39,800 nucleotides of DNA, from the NCBI GenBank assembly GCA_031291725.1, contig JARLIM010000010.1, forward strand, positions 1 through 39,800. The letters are read 5' to 3'. Positions 28,775 to 38,192 of this stretch are shown piece by piece. Below the pieces are notes generated by a model, which was given only the letters and a program-made list of their open reading frames with translations, made no database searches and was not told where the DNA came from. The position numbers and the translations under genes were made by a program. The stretch is from Acetobacteraceae bacterium. GTDB taxonomy: Bacteria > Pseudomonadota > Alphaproteobacteria > Acetobacterales > Acetobacteraceae. How positions within the stretch are numbered: the first letter of the stretch is position 1; every line of letters starts with the position of its first letter.

Positions 28775-30373
28775 GTGAACGGCAAACGTCCCACTATCGC
28801 GTCCTTGCACGGCGTGGTGGCCGCCGCCCATCCGATGGCCGCCCAAGCCGGCATTCGCATGTTGCACGAGGGCGGCAATGCCTTCGACGCAGCGGTGGCG
28901 ATGGCGGCGGCGATTGGGGTGGTTGAGCCGTTCATGTCCGGCCTGTTTGGCAATGGCATGGCCACCGTGCGGGCCAAGGGGCAGCCGATCCGCTCCCTGC
29001 AATTCCGCGCGGGTGTGCCGCGGAATTTCCCGCTCGGGCGATATTCCACCCGCGAAGACATGCATCGCGGCCCGATGGCCACCACCGGGCCAGGCAACCT
29101 TGCCGGATGGGCGGAATTGCTGCGCAGCCACGGCCGCAAGAGTCTCGCCGAGGTGTTGGCGCCGGCCATCAAGCTGGCGCAGGAAGGGTTCGTGCTGATT
29201 TCCTACAACGCCTATGGCTGCAACAGCGCGGCACAGGATCTGGCGAAATATCCGTTCTTCGACGAATGGAGCCGCGTGCATACCGGCGGCGTCGGCGAGG
29301 TGCGGGAAGGCGAGATTCTGCGCCAACCCGCGCTTGCTGACACGCTGAACGCCATCGCCGGCCACGGCATCGGCCATCTCTATGGCGGCAAGCTCGGCCA
29401 ACGCATCGTCGATTTCCTGGCACAATCGGGCGGCTGTCTGTCGATGGCCGACATTGAGGACGCGCAACACACGCCCTGGATCGCACCCAGCGTGGCGCGC
29501 TATCGCGACCTGGAAGTGCATGTGCCGCCGCCACCGTCGCAGGGCTTCCAGTTCCTGCTCGGCCTGCGCATCCTGGACGGTTTCCGCCTCGCCGGCATGG
29601 CGCATCATGGGGTGGAGCATCTCGACACCGTGTGGCGTGCCATCCGTCTGGCGGCGGGGGCTCGGATCCAGGCGGGCAATCCGTCACCGGACGCGCTCGC
29701 GGACTTGCTCGGCGAGGCTTCGGTTGCCAGCCTGCGCGAACGCTGCGCAGACGGCATGGCGATCGATGGCCCCACCGAACAATGGCTGGCCCCCAAGGGC
29801 GAGCGGCTGCGCGGACAGCACACCACATCGATCTCCGCGGCCGACAATGAGGGCAATATTGTCTGTCTGACCCACAGTCTGGGTGCGATGTATGGCAATG
29901 GCATGGTGGTGCCGGGCACCGGGGTGTGTTTGAACAATGGGCTGTATTGGGGGGAGTTGGACCCGCGCGGCCCAAACCATCTGATCCCGGGCGGCGCGCT
30001 GATGTCCTCCGTCTCGCCCAGCCTGTCGACACGCAACGGGGTGCCAGTGCTGGCGCTGGGCACACCGGGCAGTTACGGCATAGCGCAAACGCAGACACAG
30101 GCGCTGGTGCATCACATCGATTTCGGCCTCGGCCTACAGGACGCCATCGAGGCCCCCCGCGCCCGGCTGTGGGATGGCCGACGGGTGCAGGCGGAGAATC
30201 GGATCGACGTCGATGTGCTTGATGCCTTGCAAGCACGTGGCCACGACATTGATGCCGCCGCCGGCTGGACGGTGGCCGTCGGCGGCATGCAGGGGATCGC
30301 CATTGTACCCGAAACCGGCGTGATGATCGGCGGAGCAGACCCAAGACGTGAAGGGTATGCGATGGGAGCGTAA
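28775..30373 (+). CDS. Gamma-glutamyltransferase family protein
   Basis: 532 residues from GTG at 28775, with GGGAG upstream. The family (Ntn-hydrolase fold) transfers or hydrolyses gamma-glutamyl groups, and autocleavage before a threonine makes the active enzyme. The N-terminal GGNAFDAAVAMAAAIGVVEP (near 33-52) and the SGLFGNGM segment fit. The nucleophile region is GQHTTSISAADNEGN, with Thr350 or Thr351 as nucleophile; the usual TTH-x-S has Ser for His here. The later GGALMSS segment corresponds to the family's PLSSM region. No signal peptide is visible, unlike secreted GGTs, so it may be cytoplasmic and act on another gamma-glutamyl or amide substrate. Confidence 0.87.
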   Translation: MNGKRPTIASLHGVVAAAHPMAAQAGIRMLHEGGNAFDAAVAMAAAIGVVEPFMSGLFGNGMATVRAKGQPIRSLQFRAGVPRNFPLGRYSTREDMHRGPMATTGPGNLAGWAELLRSHGRKSLAEVLAPAIKLAQEGFVLISYNAYGCNSAAQDLAKYPFFDEWSRVHTGGVGEVREGEILRQPALADTLNAIAGHGIGHLYGGKLGQRIVDFLAQSGGCLSMADIEDAQHTPWIAPSVARYRDLEVHVPPPPSQGFQFLLGLRILDGFRLAGMAHHGVEHLDTVWRAIRLAAGARIQAGNPSPDALADLLGEASVASLRERCADGMAIDGPTEQWLAPKGERLRGQHTTSISAADNEGNIVCLTHSLGAMYGNGMVVPGTGVCLNNGLYWGELDPRGPNHLIPGGALMSSVSPSLSTRNGVPVLALGTPGSYGIAQTQTQALVHHIDFGLGLQDAIEAPRARLWDGRRVQAENRIDVDVLDALQARGHDIDAAAGWTVAVGGMQGIAIVPETGVMIGGADPRREGYAMGA

Positions 30374-30390
30374 GGCGGTGCTGTCGGCTT

Positions 30391-30406
30391 TGTCGGGAGT
30401 ACGACA
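30391..30406. promoter_or_regulatory. NifA upstream activator site for the DUF2478 gene
   Basis: TGTCGGGAGTACGACA is an exact TGT-N10-ACA site of the local form TGTCG-N6-CGACA. It is the core of a larger palindrome at 30381-30416 (CTGTCGGC ... GCCGACAG), which may also terminate the upstream gene. It lies 55 bases before the sigma-54 promoter. Confidence 0.85.
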
Positions 30407-30460
30407 ATGCCGACAGGTGAAAATTTTAAACAACCATTTGATGTAACACGCAGCTTTAAC

Positions 30461-30475
30461 TGGCACGCTGCATGC
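30461..30475 (+). promoter_or_regulatory. Sigma-54 promoter of the DUF2478 gene
   Basis: TGGCACGCTGCATGC matches the -24 element exactly and the -12 element with A for the first T; GG and GC are ten bases apart. Transcription should start near 30487, leaving a leader of about 90 bases that contains a hairpin. Confidence 0.82.
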
Positions 30476-30481
30476 AATCCG

Positions 30482-30502
30482 CTCTCCACCCCGGCTGGAG
30501 AG
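30482..30502 (+). other. Leader hairpin and possible 21-codon leader ORF
   Basis: CTCTCCA, a seven-base loop, then TGGAGAG lies at the expected transcription start. Just after it, an ATG at 30509 opens a 21-codon frame that ends at 30574, overlapping the start region of the DUF2478 gene; GGAG precedes it. Whether the peptide is made is unknown. Confidence 0.35.
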
Positions 30503-30579
30503 CGCGAGATGGCCAGCAGACGCCCGGCGGGGCATGACGATTTGAAACCCTTGATGACCATTGGCGCGGAGTGAGACCG

Positions 30580-31176
30580 ATGACCCTACGCCCCACCGCC
30601 TCCTGGCGCTTCGCCGCGATTGTCTATTGTCCGCAAGATGATGTCAGCGCCGCCTTGGCTTTGGCCATTGGCCAACTCAAACGCGCTGGCCTGCGCATCG
30701 GCGGATTGATGCAACGCTTCGGTAGGGAAATCGCCCCCGGGAAGCGTGAGATGTTGGTGGAAGTGCTGCACAGCGGCGAGATCATCCGCCTGCACGAGCC
30801 GCGCGGGCGCGGGGTGATGGGCTGCATGCTCGACCCGGACGGATTGGCGCGTGCCGCGATGGCGTTTCGCACGGCGGCGATGTCGCACCCCGATCTGCTG
30901 CTTGCCGGACGCTTCGGCAAACAGGAAGCCGCAGGCACCGGATTGCGCACCGAACTCGCCGAGGCGCTGATCTCTGGCGTGCCGGTGCTGGTGCCGGTGC
31001 GCACCGACCATTTCGGCCCCTGGCAGAATTTCATCGGCGGCCCAACCGAGGTGCTCGCCCCGGAGCCGCGCGCCATCCTGGAATGGGCCAGCCTCCATTG
31101 CCACCTGCCCACCGACGCCACCCGACGCGCGCTGCCCACCCGTCCGCCCGTCAGCGTCCTACAGAAGCTGAAATGA
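30580..31176 (+). CDS. DUF2478 family protein, NifA-controlled
   Basis: 198 residues from the ATG at 30580, nine bases after GGAG; an in-frame GTG at 30571 is possible. The protein matches the DUF2478 pattern: FAAIVYCPQDDVSAALALAI at the N-terminus, KRAGLRIGGLMQRFG, then GCMLDPDGLARAA and a C-terminal GVPVLVPVRTDHFGPWQNFIGG. The fold is thought to resemble small P-loop NTPases, but no intact Walker A is visible. Function is unknown. The enhancer and sigma-54 promoter in front, and nifA behind, place it in the nitrogen-fixation regulon. A role in molybdenum or cofactor handling is inference only. Confidence 0.82.
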   Translation: MTLRPTASWRFAAIVYCPQDDVSAALALAIGQLKRAGLRIGGLMQRFGREIAPGKREMLVEVLHSGEIIRLHEPRGRGVMGCMLDPDGLARAAMAFRTAAMSHPDLLLAGRFGKQEAAGTGLRTELAEALISGVPVLVPVRTDHFGPWQNFIGGPTEVLAPEPRAILEWASLHCHLPTDATRRALPTRPPVSVLQKLK

Positions 31177-31197
31177 TGAAGAAGATCCGACAGGATG

Positions 31198-31213
31198 TGT
31201 CGGGTTCTCGACA
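31198..31213. promoter_or_regulatory. NifA site 1 upstream of nifA
   Basis: TGTCGGGTTCTCGACA, an exact TGT-N10-ACA site of the local TGTCG-N6-CGACA form, 177 bases before the nifA start. Confidence 0.8.
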
Positions 31214-31220
31214 CGCCTCT

Positions 31221-31236
31221 TGTCGGATATTCGACA
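31221..31236. promoter_or_regulatory. NifA site 2 upstream of nifA
   Basis: TGTCGGATATTCGACA, an exact second site 23 bases from the first, i.e. about two helical turns and so on the same DNA face. I could not find a convincing -24/-12 promoter between this site and nifA. Confidence 0.8.
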
Positions 31237-31389
31237 CATTATCGAAATTAGATATTGCACTGCACGATTTCTGTGGACTCACCAAAATCCACTCAATAGC
31301 CTCACTCTCAGGCACCCGGAAGCGGGGGCAGCTTGGTGCCGTGCGGTGGGTGCAATCAGATGATGCCGATGCGTGAGGCGACCTCAGCG

Positions 31390-33009
<1,620 letters not shown>

Positions 33010-33039
33010 TTGCAGTTGTTTGCCCTCACGTCGCATTCC

Positions 33040-33067
33040 CGACATCCATGTCGCGTCCCCCACGACA
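33040..33067. promoter_or_regulatory. Degenerate NifA-site-like repeats upstream of nifB
   Basis: A perfect CGACAT-CC-ATGTCG palindrome is followed by CGACA, so that TGTCG and CGACA half-sites are nine rather than six bases apart. TGT-N10-ACG fits with one mismatch. No exact TGT-N10-ACA site exists in the nifA-nifB gap, so this is the best candidate enhancer. Confidence 0.4.
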
Positions 33068-33115
33068 CACCAAGCGACAATGACATAAACACCTGAATGA
33101 ACTGATTAAAATTCC

Positions 33116-33130
33116 TGGCACGCGCCTTGC
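33116..33130 (+). promoter_or_regulatory. Sigma-54 promoter of the nifB operon
   Basis: TGGCACGCGCCTTGC matches the consensus exactly and lies 36 bases before the nifB start. It should drive nifB-fdxN-nifZ-nifT and probably the SIR2-like gene. Confidence 0.94.
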
Positions 33131-33166
33131 TGTCCATCATCTGTCCCGCAGTGTCAGGAACAGAAG

Positions 33167-34642
33167 ATGGCCAATCTGATCTCACTCGACAGCATCAAAC
33201 CTGTCGCCCGCGCCGAGACGATGCGTGAAGCGCTGGAATCCGGCGGCTGCTCGTCCGCCAGCTGCGGCTCGTCCGACGGCCCGGCCGATATGGACCCGGC
33301 GGTGTGGGCGAAGGTGAAGGATCACCCGTGCTACTCGGAAGAGGCACATCATTACTTCGCCCGCATGCATGTCGCCGTGGCACCTGCCTGCAACATTCAA
33401 TGCAATTACTGCAATCGCAAATACGATTGCGCCAATGAGAGCCGCCCCGGCGTGGTCTCAGAGAAGCTCACGCCCGAACAGGCGATGCGCAAGGTGATCG
33501 CGGTGGCCAATGAGGTGCCGCAGCTTTCCGTGCTCGGCATCGCCGGCCCCGGTGACGCGTGTTACGATTGGCGCAAGACCAAAGCCACCTTCGATCAGAT
33601 CGCACAGCAGATCCCCGATATCAAACTGTGCCTGTCCACCAACGGCCTCGCTTTGCCGGAGCATGTGGACGAGATCGCACGGATGAACATCGATCACGTC
33701 ACCATCACCATCAACATGATCGACCCGGAGATCGGCGCGAAGATCTACCCGTGGATTTTCCACAATCACCGCCGCTACGAAGGCGTTGAGGCGTCGCAGA
33801 TTCTGCATGAGCGCCAGATGCTCGGCCTGGAGATGCTGGCCGCGCGCAACATTCTGGTGAAGGTCAATTCGGTGATGATCCCCGGCGTGAACGACCAGCA
33901 TCTGCTGGAGGTCAACCGCGTGGTGAAGGCCAAGGGCGCTTTTCTGCACAACATCATGCCGCTGATCTCCGACCCCGCCCACGGCACCCATTACGGCCTG
34001 ACCGGCCAGCGTGGCCCGCGCGCGCTGGAGTTGAAGGCGCTGCAGGATCGGCTCGCCGACGGCACCAAGCTGATGCGCCATTGCCGCCAATGCCGCGCCG
34101 ATGCGGTGGGGCTGCTGGGGGAGGATCGCGGGCAGGAATTCAACCTCGATCTGTTGCCCGAGGAAGTCGCCTACGATCCCTCAAAGCGCGACGCCTATCG
34201 CGAGATCGTCGCCGTCGAGCTCGGTGAGCATCAGACCCATAAGAAGGGGGCCGAAGCGGGGCTTGCCGCGGTTGACGCAGCACCTGCCGTGCTGGTCGCC
34301 ATCGCCACCAAGGGCGGCGGGCGGATCAACCAGCATTTCGGCCATGCCAGCGAATTCCAGGTCTTCGAAGCCTCGCCCGAGGGCATCAGCTTCGTCGGCC
34401 ATCGCAAGGTGGATCAATATTGCCAGGGTGGCTGGGGGGAAGACGCCACGCTGGAGGGCATGATCGCAGCCTTGGAGGGCATCGATGTCGTGCTCTGCGC
34501 CAAGATCGGCGACTGCCCGAAAGACAGCCTCGCCGCAGCGGGCATCGCAGTCTCCGACGCCTGGCCGCATGCCTGGATCGAGAGCGGCATCGCCGCCTGG
34601 TACCTCGCCACTTATCGCGCAGAACTGCGGCTTTCCGCCTGA
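33167..34642 (+). CDS. nifB: FeMo-cofactor biosynthesis radical SAM protein NifB
   Basis: 491 residues. NifB fuses two 4Fe-4S clusters with a SAM-derived carbide to make NifB-co, the core of FeMo-co. The radical SAM cysteines are Cys75, 79 and 82 (CNIQCNYC), and further cluster cysteines are in [12 protein letters not shown] near 306. The C-terminal domain (about 375-485, [21 protein letters not shown]) is the NifX-like cofactor-binding extension. The ribosome-binding site is AGGAAC. It is preceded by its own sigma-54 promoter and followed by fdxN after 27 bases. Confidence 0.98.
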   Translation: MANLISLDSIKPVARAETMREALESGGCSSASCGSSDGPADMDPAVWAKVKDHPCYSEEAHHYFARMHVAVAPACNIQCNYCNRKYDCANESRPGVVSEKLTPEQAMRKVIAVANEVPQLSVLGIAGPGDACYDWRKTKATFDQIAQQIPDIKLCLSTNGLALPEHVDEIARMNIDHVTITINMIDPEIGAKIYPWIFHNHRRYEGVEASQILHERQMLGLEMLAARNILVKVNSVMIPGVNDQHLLEVNRVVKAKGAFLHNIMPLISDPAHGTHYGLTGQRGPRALELKALQDRLADGTKLMRHCRQCRADAVGLLGEDRGQEFNLDLLPEEVAYDPSKRDAYREIVAVELGEHQTHKKGAEAGLAAVDAAPAVLVAIATKGGGRINQHFGHASEFQVFEASPEGISFVGHRKVDQYCQGGWGEDATLEGMIAALEGIDVVLCAKIGDCPKDSLAAAGIAVSDAWPHAWIESGIAAWYLATYRAELRLSA

Positions 34643-34669
34643 GTTCCCCCCCCCGAAAGGATCACGACC

Positions 34670-34864
34670 ATGGCCTACAAAATCGTCGCCTCGCAATGCA
34701 CCGTCTGCGGCGCGTGTGAGTTCGAATGTCCCAATGTCGCCATCCGCATGAAGGGCGAGATGTATCTCATCGACCCGAAGAAATGCACCGAATGCGCCGA
34801 CCAGTTCGACACCCCGCAATGTGCCGCCGTCTGCCCGGTGCCGAAGACCTGCATTCCGGCCTGA
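34670..34864 (+). CDS. fdxN: 2[4Fe-4S] ferredoxin FdxN
   Basis: 64 residues with [12 protein letters not shown] near residue 10 and a second cysteine set [18 protein letters not shown] near 40, where the longer C-x2-C-x8-C-x3-C spacing is typical of FdxN. It supplies electrons in nif systems and supports NifB activity in some diazotrophs. AAGGA precedes the ATG. It lies between nifB and nifZ in one operon. Confidence 0.94.
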   Translation: MAYKIVASQCTVCGACEFECPNVAIRMKGEMYLIDPKKCTECADQFDTPQCAAVCPVPKTCIPA

Positions 34865-34894
34865 TCGCAACATCGCCAATCACAGGAGGTCGCG

Positions 34895-35182
34895 ATGGGA
34901 CAGGGCCGCGAAGAAGACATGGAAGTCTACCAAAAGCCACGCTTCCTGCCGGGCGATAAGGTGCGGGCCACACGGCAGGTGAAAAACGACGGCACGGTGC
35001 CCTATCGCGAGATTGGCGAGATTCTCGTCCGTAAGGGCGACATCGGCTATGTGCGCGACGTCGGTATGTTTTTACAACGATACTACGTCTACGCGGTCGA
35101 TTTCATTGCACGCGGTGCGGTGGTTGGCATGCGCGGCAGAGAGCTGGCCTGTGCCGAAATCGCCGGAGAGCCTGTGCCGTGA
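34895..35182 (+). CDS. nifZ: Nitrogenase maturation protein NifZ
   Basis: 95 residues with the NifZ core: PRFLPGDKVRATRQVKNDGT, RKGDIGYVRDVGMFLQ and YYVYAVDFIARGAVVGMR. NifZ helps form the second P-cluster of NifDK. A strong AGGAGG ribosome-binding site lies six bases upstream. The stop overlaps the GTG start of nifT by four bases. It is shorter than some NifZ proteins, which carry extra C-terminal residues. Confidence 0.93.
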   Translation: MGQGREEDMEVYQKPRFLPGDKVRATRQVKNDGTVPYREIGEILVRKGDIGYVRDVGMFLQRYYVYAVDFIARGAVVGMRGRELACAEIAGEPVP

Positions 35183-35394
35183 AAGTCATGATCCGTCGCG
35201 GAGAGCGCGGGCTGTCGGCCTATGTGCCGAAAAAGGATTTGGAGGAGGCGATCGTCGCCTTCGAGCATGAGGCACTGTGGGGCGGCTGGGTGAAGCTGAA
35301 AAACGGCTGGGTGCTCGACCTGCCGCAGCTTGCAGCCGAGACCCGCCTGCCGATCACCGTCAATGCCCGCAAACGCGGCGGCGAGGAGGATTGA
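35179..35394 (+). CDS. nifT: NifT/FixU family protein
   Basis: 71 residues from GTG at 35179, translationally coupled to nifZ. The family pattern is clear: MKVMIRRGERGLSAYVPKKD, then GGWVKLKNGWVLDLP and LPITVNARK. The role of NifT is not established; it is dispensable in Klebsiella. Its end contains the GAGGAGG ribosome-binding site of the SIR2-like gene. Confidence 0.94.
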   Translation: MKVMIRRGERGLSAYVPKKDLEEAIVAFEHEALWGGWVKLKNGWVLDLPQLAAETRLPITVNARKRGGEED

Positions 35395-35397
35395 GCG

Positions 35398-36183
35398 ATG
35401 TGCGGCCTGCCCGACCACATCATCTCCCGCCTGCGCGATGGCGCGTTGATCCCCTATCTCGGCACCGGGATATCGACGCACATCGAGGCGAAGGCGCCGC
35501 TGAGTTATGAGGCGCTGGCGGCATTTCTCGGCTCGAAAGTCGCCCTCCCCCGCCGGGCACGCGGCAATGCCTGGGCGGCGGCGCAGTATATCGAGGGTCA
35601 GCGCCATCGGCAGACTCTCGACGCGCTGATGGCCGAAGCCTTCGCAGTGCCGGTGCCGCCGAGCGGGCTGCACCGCTTCCTCGCCACGCTGAACCTGCCG
35701 ATGATCGTCGATACCTGGTATGACGGCGCGATGCGTACCGCGTTGCAGGATCAGACGGGGTGGGGTGAGATTCAGGGCATCAACCGCGCCGGGATCGGCG
35801 AATCGCGCTGGTATCGCGCCTATGATCCGCAGGGCGTGGCGGTGCCGGTTGAAGCGGCGGAGGGCTGGCGCACGCTGCTCTACAAACCGCATGGCGCGGT
35901 GGCGCCCGCCCGCAATTTCCTGATCGCCGATGCCGATTATGTTGAGGTTCTCACCGAGATCGACATCCAGACGCCCATCCCAGACGCGGTGAAGACCCGG
36001 CGCACCGGGCGCGGCTTCCTGTTCCTCGGCTGCCGCTTCCACGACCAGATGCTGCGCAGCTACGCCCGCCAAATCATGAAACGTTCCGCCGGCCCGCATG
36101 TCGCCATACTGCCAGACGCGACGCTGACTTCGAATGAGCTGAAGTTCCTTGCCGAGCAGGGCATTGAGGTGATGGCGGGGTGA
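35398..36183 (+). CDS. SIR2-like domain protein in the nifB operon
   Basis: 261 residues, starting three bases after nifT with GAGGAGG inside nifT. The protein has the order of SIR2-like motifs: [12 protein letters not shown] (15-26, the NAD-binding loop), [11 protein letters not shown] (103-113, corresponding to T-x-N-x-D), YKPHG (162-166, with the candidate catalytic His165), a DADYVE segment, and [14 protein letters not shown] (207-220), which recalls the C-terminal part of SIR2-family NADases. The usual Asn of TTNYD is Trp here, so deacylase or NADase activity may be altered or lost. No membrane segment or second domain is seen. Coupling to nifT suggests a function in nitrogen fixation. 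Confidence 0.78.
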   Translation: MCGLPDHIISRLRDGALIPYLGTGISTHIEAKAPLSYEALAAFLGSKVALPRRARGNAWAAAQYIEGQRHRQTLDALMAEAFAVPVPPSGLHRFLATLNLPMIVDTWYDGAMRTALQDQTGWGEIQGINRAGIGESRWYRAYDPQGVAVPVEAAEGWRTLLYKPHGAVAPARNFLIADADYVEVLTEIDIQTPIPDAVKTRRTGRGFLFLGCRFHDQMLRSYARQIMKRSAGPHVAILPDATLTSNELKFLAEQGIEVMAG

Positions 36184-36268
36184 TGAGAGGGGAATTGTGC
36201 ACAGCACAAAAATTTCCTCCCCTCCGCCGATGCGCGCGCGTTACGCTGGCGGCAAGGAGATTTGCGCC

Positions 36269-38080
36269 ATGGTATCATCCCGCATCGCCGCCATTACCGA
36301 GACCATCATCCGTCGCAGCGACCGCCGGCGGAAAGCCTATCTCGACCGGCTCGACGCCGCCGCCGCGCAGGGGCCGCGCCGTGGCGCACATGCCTGCGGC
36401 AACATCGCCCACGCCTTCGCCGCCAGCACGCCGGGGGACAAGCAACGGCAGCATCAGGATGTGGTGCCCAATCTGGCGATCGTCACCGCCTATAACGACA
36501 TGCTCTCCGCCCATCAGCCCTATGAAACCTATCCCGCCCTGATCCGTGATGCCGCCCGTGCTGCCGGTGGCACCGCACAGGTGGCCGGCGGGGTTCCGGC
36601 GATGTGCGACGGTGTCACGCAGGGCCGTCCCGGCATGGAATTGTCGCTGTTCTCCCGCGACGTGATCGCGATGGCCACCGGCGTTGCCCTCTCGCACGAC
36701 ATGTTCGACGCCGCCGTCTATCTGGGCATTTGCGACAAGATCGTGCCCGGTCTGGTCATCGGCGCATTGGCCTTCGGGCATCTGCCCGCCGTGTTCATCC
36801 CGGCAGGCCCGATGACGTCGGGCATCGCCAACGATGAGAAATCCCGCATCCGCAATCTCTACGCCGAGGGCAAGATCGGCCGCGCCGAGCTGCTGGAATC
36901 CGAATCGCGCTCCTATCACGGGCCGGGCACCTGCACCTTCTATGGCACGGCGAATTCCAATCAGATGCTGATGGAGGTGATGGGCCTGCATCTGCCGGGG
37001 GCCGCCTTCGTCAATCCCGGCACCAAATTGCGTGAGGCACTGACCAAGGAAGCCGTGCGGCAGGCGCTGTCCATCACAGCACTCGGCAACCGCTTCACCC
37101 CGGTGGGGCGCATGCTCGATGAGCGGGCCTTTGTGAATGCCGTGGTTGCCCTGCACGCCACCGGCGGTTCCACCAATCACGCCATTCAGCTGCTGGCGAT
37201 GGCCCGCGCGGCGGGTATTCATCTGACCTGGGATGACATCTCCGCCCTGTCCGAAGCCGTGCCGCTGCTCGCACGGGTCTATCCGAACGGGGCGGCCGAT
37301 GTGAACCATTTCGCCGCCGCCGGGGGCACCGGATTCGTGATCAGCGAATTGCTGAAAGCCGGGCTGCTGCATGACGATGTGCGCACCGTGATGGGCGAGG
37401 GTCTGGCCGCCTATGGCAGCGAGGCCACGATGGATGGCGATACCCTCGCCTGGGTGCCCGCGCTGGACACACCCGGCGATGACAAGGTGCTGCGCCCGGC
37501 ATCCGACCCATTCGCCCCCGATGGCGGCTTGCGCATTCTGCACGGCAATCTCGGCACCTCGGTGATCAAGATCAGCGCGGTCAAGCCTGAACATCAGCTG
37601 GTGCGCGCCCCTGCCCGCGTGTTCGACAGTCAGGAAGCGTTGGAGGCGGCGTTCAAGGCGGGATCGATCGCCGGCGACATCGTGGCCGTCATTCGCTTCC
37701 AGGGGCCGAAAGCCAATGGCATGCCGGAACTGCACAAGCTCACCCCGCTGTTGAGCGTGCTGATGGCGCGCGGGCATCGGGTGGCGTTGGTCACGGATGG
37801 GCGCATGTCGGGCGCATCGGGCAAGGTGCCCGCCGCCATCCATGTCACGCCGGAATGCGTCGATGGCGGCCCGCTGGCACGGGTGCGCGATGGCGACATC
37901 ATTCTGCTCGACGCCCGCGCCGGGGTTCTGCGTGTGGAGTTGAGCGATGCGGAATTTGCCGCGCGCGAACCGGCGGTTCTGGCTCCAGGCTCCAACGCAC
38001 ACGGCACCGGGCGCGAGCTGTTCGGTCTGTTCCGCGCGGCGGTGGGGCGGGCGGATGAGGGGGCGAGCGTGTTCGGGTAA
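36269..38080 (+). CDS. edd: Phosphogluconate dehydratase (Entner-Doudoroff)
   Basis: 603 residues from the ATG at 36269, which follows AAGGAG; a longer frame to 36197 is unsupported. Edd dehydrates 6-phosphogluconate to 2-keto-3-deoxy-6-phosphogluconate using a 4Fe-4S cluster. The family motifs with the cluster cysteines are present: [23 protein letters not shown] and [36 protein letters not shown] follows near 520. The length and the [10 protein letters not shown] and [12 protein letters not shown] segments separate it from IlvD. No eda or zwf is adjacent. The 112-bp gap after it shows nothing recognisable. Confidence 0.96.
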   Translation: MVSSRIAAITETIIRRSDRRRKAYLDRLDAAAAQGPRRGAHACGNIAHAFAASTPGDKQRQHQDVVPNLAIVTAYNDMLSAHQPYETYPALIRDAARAAGGTAQVAGGVPAMCDGVTQGRPGMELSLFSRDVIAMATGVALSHDMFDAAVYLGICDKIVPGLVIGALAFGHLPAVFIPAGPMTSGIANDEKSRIRNLYAEGKIGRAELLESESRSYHGPGTCTFYGTANSNQMLMEVMGLHLPGAAFVNPGTKLREALTKEAVRQALSITALGNRFTPVGRMLDERAFVNAVVALHATGGSTNHAIQLLAMARAAGIHLTWDDISALSEAVPLLARVYPNGAADVNHFAAAGGTGFVISELLKAGLLHDDVRTVMGEGLAAYGSEATMDGDTLAWVPALDTPGDDKVLRPASDPFAPDGGLRILHGNLGTSVIKISAVKPEHQLVRAPARVFDSQEALEAAFKAGSIAGDIVAVIRFQGPKANGMPELHKLTPLLSVLMARGHRVALVTDGRMSGASGKVPAAIHVTPECVDGGPLARVRDGDIILLDARAGVLRVELSDAEFAAREPAVLAPGSNAHGTGRELFGLFRAAVGRADEGASVFG

Positions 38081-38192
38081 TCGCCCCGCGCCAGAACTCG
38101 GCAGCCAAGCCGCCCTTGGGGGTTGCCAATCGCCGCAACAGGCGAGAGTCTGGCGGCAGAGGCAATGCCGAAGAATACGGAGAAGAACTGTC

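Noticed and set aside
31237..31389. Sigma-54 promoter for nifA, for example GGGCAGCTTGGTGC near 31326
   Set aside because: It has GG and GC at the right spacing but almost none of the other consensus bases, so it is probably chance.
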